Assembly: GCA_024362935.1 (NCBI GenBank)
Contig: JANCRA010000009.1
Coordinates: forward strand, 16,127,572-16,191,571
From: Setophaga petechia
Lineage: Eukaryota; Chordata; Aves; Passeriformes; Parulidae
Direction of reading: 5' to 3'
Length of the DNA: 64,000 bases
The notes under the pieces are model-generated. The model did not search any database. It was given only the letters and a program-made list of their open reading frames with translations, and was not told where the DNA came from. Shown here in pieces: positions 60,088 to 64,000 of this stretch (the first letter of the stretch is position 1; each line of letters opens with the position of its first letter). Both the position numbers and the translations under genes were made by a program.

Positions 60088-63000
60088 TCAGGAAAAAAAG
60101 CCCTAGAACAAAAATTGGCATGCTTTTATTTTAGCAAACATTTTTAAAGGAAACTTATTGAAGAAGTAATGGAAGGTGAAATTTTAAAATTACTGACATA
60201 CAAAGAAGTTTTCAAATCGAATCACTTCTATTCAGATCTGTATTTAAAAGTATGTAGTTACCTTTTGGTAGGCACTTCACATTAATGAGCTGTATTTTTG
60301 TTTGAATTTATTATAATCACATTTGAACAGTGCTCTAGTAATAATGAAAAAGGTTCATTCCTATTATGCCTGAGAGAATAAAGGTTTTGTAGAACCCAGT
60401 GGAATTGCAGGCATGCTGTTTCTCACAGGAATGACTGCTTGCAGGAAAGGAGAGAATCTAAGGGTTGGATAGCTTGTCTTAAATTCCCAGGTCTTGGAGT
60501 AATTCTTTGCCAGTAATTCAATTACAAAAATCCGGAGTTTTCATATCCAATGGCTACCATGTGGTCAAAGGAACTGTCCATCTTTCATCACAGTAGAAAA
60601 ATCCAGACCTCTCTGGACACCATCTGCTTCTTGTTTTTTTGGAATTTCCTTATATTTCTCCTATCTGTGGACATTTCCAAACCATACTTTCCCAGTTAAT
60701 CCCCAGACTAAGCACTAAATTCATGTTAAATTTTGAGCTGCCATTTGGCGTACTAATTGAACAGCAAGGCTTAACATATGCTTTGAATGTTGCTACAGCC
60801 CCTCAGTTGTTAAATAACTGACACGATGTTCCAGTCTCTTTAGAGGAGATAGTTCACTGTTCTAAATGTCTCAATGAGAGGAATATTTCAAAACCACACC
60901 CACTGCAGTTGTAACACTAAGTGATAAATAACTGAGAAGATTTGAATCTCCGGTTTCTGAGTGCAAGTAATGCTCCATTGCTAGCGTGCCTGACTGAAGA
61001 GGGGTTATTATAAATGAGAGATTACAGAAAACAGAAATGTGGCTTATTGGCAGGTAGTGTTCCATTTACAAGCATAGAAGTTTGTACAGAGCTAAAAGTG
61101 AACCAGAGTATAAAACACTATGGAGAGATAAAAAAAGAGAAGTTTTTGCAATCTGCTGAGTATAGTAGATATTTTTTGCCCCTGATGAAGGAGAGGAGTT
61201 ATGAGGAGGATTTTATTTTATTAGAAAGTTAATTAATTATTTTATTATACTATATTATTTTCTATTATATTACATTATATTTAAATTTAATTTGTTAAAC
61301 ACTTAATTGTATTTTATTGCACAGTATTTTGTGATTGTAAGCTGACAGTTTTGATAACCACATACATGGATTTAATTGGTTAGTGAATTAAAGTACTTAC
61401 ATTACAATTTAATTTTTTTAGGTAACAATTTTTTACAATGTATTTTACTTGTGGATAACACAGGAGTAGTAAACGAGATAGGAATTGTTTTGTTTTTTTT
61501 CTCTGAGGTTCAGAGAAGGTAGAACTCAGAAATATTCTTGGGAAGAATTGTGTTTGGGTTTTTTTGTGAAGAGAAATGTGGTGACAGTTGAGAACAAAGG
61601 TCAGCTAAAGCTTTAATCAGCCAGTGAGACCTTGAGCTGTAAGAAACACAGGTCATACACAAGCTCTCATGTCACCCCGCAGTAGGGACCACATCATGGC
61701 CCTCTGAACATGTGTGGATCTGCTCACATCTACTCTGTCCAGGACCAGTGTCCCCAGGAGCAGCCACCTCAGACAGACTACCAAGCACAGATTTGTGCCC
61801 TACACCTGTGACTGTTTTGTCTGTACATGTTCCCATTCTCCAATTTCCCTCCCTCCATCATTTGTTGTGAGCAATGGGCATTTTTTAAGGATTTCTTGCT
61901 ATTGTAATGTAACAGAAAGTTGCCATATTTTTTTAAGAACTATTCTGTGACACTGTGAGTAAAATTGTACTGTCTAGTAGGCTTGGCTAAAACTAAACTG
62001 CCCATTTCTTTTCTTTCATTTCTTTCTTCCCAGTGGTCTGGGATGTAACTGGGTCATCTCAGAGCTTTTTTAAAAAAATTGGGTTTTGTACCCTTGTCTT
62101 AGTTTGTACGATTCAAACCTCACTCCCCTCATTAACAATTACTAGCATGAAAGGTAACAGCTACAGTGCAACAAACAAAATTATCTCTCCCATTTCAGGT
62201 GTTGATCCTGTGGTTTGATTGATATGAGTGGTAAAACTAGCTTGTGCTGAGCCATTTGCAGAAAGGGAATCTTAGAAGCATGGCATGTCTTTGGTTAACA
62301 GCCCACTATAAAATTAGTGCCCTGTGTTGTATTTTGTTTTAGTTTGCTTGATTTTAAGTAGGTGAATAATACTTAGTAAATGCACAAACTAAAATATACA
62401 CACGAATGTCTGATTGTGTGTCTTTCCATGCTGAAAAATCTAGGGCTTTCCTTGATGGAAACAATGCAGGAGTCTGCAGCGCCCATGTCTCCCATGCTTA
62501 ATGATGAATTAACTTCAGAACCTCGAGGTGGTTTGGAACACATTTTCTTTCCACTATAATGTTTCATGAAGTGTGAGTTGTAGCAATCTTTTTTTCTTCC
62601 TGCAGATATTGCTGGTGGTGCTACACCACATCTTCTTATTGATATGATAGAGGTGATGGAAAGGGAGCATGGAACTGAAGTGGGTCACTGTTCTCCCTTC
62701 TTGCAAAAAGTTCACAAGAGAAATATTGTGGATCCACTTTGAACAGTTACAGAACCAGTACCTGAAAATACCTCTTGGGAGCTCTGATCCAATAATTCTT
62801 TTAAAGCCTGTGTCTCTGAAAAGGGCACACATGAATAACAAGTCATCATGTGTAGTGTAAGTGAAGTGGAGTAACATATGACAATTTTTTGTCATATCAT
62901 AAGTACATATATCTGGCACAGCTTATTTCCTGTGGTTTGGTAGGGGTGACAGCTCAGTAATCTCTCTTGCTTGTTCTGTTGCACACCAGATGAGGAGCAG

Positions 63001-64000
63001 CAAGCATCACCACCCTCTGCCTAACTCTGTGCTTGTGGCTATAGCTCCAGCTGTCCAAGAAAAAAACTAGGCAAGAGAAAAAAGCTGATTGCTAGAAGCT
63101 AAGTTTGAGTTCTAAGTCAATTTATCTCACCTGAATTTAGAAATGGGAATCAGCTCTAGTTTAAAACACAATTTGGTGTCTTAAATAAATAAATGAGTTA
63201 AATGCCCAAGTTCCCATTACAGGCAGTGGACATCTAGTAAGAGCAGCCTGGAGACCCATAGCAGCTGGCAGCAGGATTCATTTGCCTTATTATCAGCATC
63301 TATTGCCAACCCAGGTGCCCTCAGGAGGCTTACCTGGCCTCCACCTGCTGATTTGGAGGGAGTGAGTCTCCCACCAGTGCTGGGTGTATATGTACCAGCT
63401 GAGAGGAGCCCTAGAAGATCTTCACCCCTTCTGCAGAAAATGGCTTCAGGAACTCGGGGTAAAGTGACCACTGTTGACATTCACATGCCTGAGCCCTATG
63501 CTGAGACTCCTGTGATGGAAAAAGAGAAGAAATTGGCATTTCTAGGGGATAGTACTCCAAAGCTATTCTAGGTTCTATCTTGAAATTCTGCCATAAAGGA
63601 ATCTGAAAGGATTTATGTACCTAGTTTCACATTAAATGCCCTGAGGTATCCAGGACATCTATATGGGACTGGTAGGTACGACACTGGGCCAACAGGAGAT
63701 GTGAAGTCTTTCCTCAGCTGTCAGAGGCCAGGCAGGATGTCTTTGTTACCTATAGATGTCTCTGTCTTGTCACTGAGCCTCTCTTTCTCCTCTGACCAGC
63801 TGAGATGCAGCTCCTCTGCTGTACAAACAGCTGCAGATGGGTGGGATGAATCCTGACCCAAGGGCTGTTTCCAACAGCCAGAGACAGGGGCTGTGAGTAG
63901 CAAATGAATCACACCTTTCCTATTCCTGGCACCTCATTTGGTCATAGAGACCCAAGGCCACTCAGCTGGCACGGCATGCAGGGATCATGGAAGCAACACT
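60088..64000. other. Non-coding DNA to the window end
   Basis: Apart from the AT-only tract I see only short frames (up to 121 codons, minus, 62554-62919) without recognised domains. The last kilobase is somewhat richer in G and C. Confidence 0.65.
61211..61320. repeat. AT-only low-complexity tract
   Basis: About 110 bases almost without G or C, built from TTATT, ATTATA and TAAATT words. It could be a matrix-attachment-like or easily unwound stretch. It is not a recognisable satellite. Confidence 0.85.

Overview
The window looks like non-coding DNA from a bird. The main evidence is four copies of chicken repeat 1 (CR1) LINE retrotransposon, three of them minus-oriented; two of the minus copies and the plus copy carry or partly carry the diagnostic octamer-type 3' tail built on ATTCTATGATTCT. 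The rest is AT-rich (roughly 40% GC by eye), depleted in CpG and sparse in repeats, as expected of an avian intergenic region or a very long intron. CR1 also occurs in crocodilians and turtles, so 'bird' is very likely rather than certain.

Layout. 1-3380: AT-rich unique DNA. 3382-4685: 5'-truncated CR1 on the minus strand that keeps part of the reverse transcriptase. 4690-22590: mostly unique DNA with a modest CpG patch near 8.6-8.9 kb, a GC-richer block with long frames on both strands at 16.06-16.75 kb, homopolymers, and a possible conserved regulatory cluster near 13 kb. 22.60-22.88 kb: the only CpG-island-like stretch. 24.59-25.09 kb: a perfect 20-bp tandem duplication followed by a second minus-strand CR1. 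25.6-26.36 kb: the longest open frame of the window, unrecognised. 30.66-31.17 kb: a GC-rich block with a degenerate 34-bp minisatellite. 34.1-35.6 kb: two direct copies of a 120-bp sequence, 1311 bp apart. 36-44 kb: simple repeats and candidate regulatory DNA. 44.10 kb: a perfect 24-bp palindrome with a 5-nt loop. 46.6 and 54.0 kb: polypyrimidine tracts. 57.86 kb: a CR1 3' tail on the minus strand. 59.70-60.09 kb: a CR1 on the plus strand. 60.1-64 kb: unique DNA with one strongly AT-rich tract.

I found no convincing protein-coding exon, tRNA, rRNA, CRISPR array or intact mobile element. The long open frames match no family I recognise, except the CR1 fragments. Nothing supports a new multi-gene system. 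The most interesting items are the perfect palindrome, the ungapped 120-bp repeat pair, the CpG-island-like segment, the long open frame at 25.6 kb, and several compact clusters of transcription-factor-like motifs. Ancient, degraded repeat fragments that share motifs such as GGGCCAGATT, AAGCACATGCTTA and a 'cattgacttcaatg'-like core are scattered through the window; I judge these from memory of amniote genomes and not from a search.
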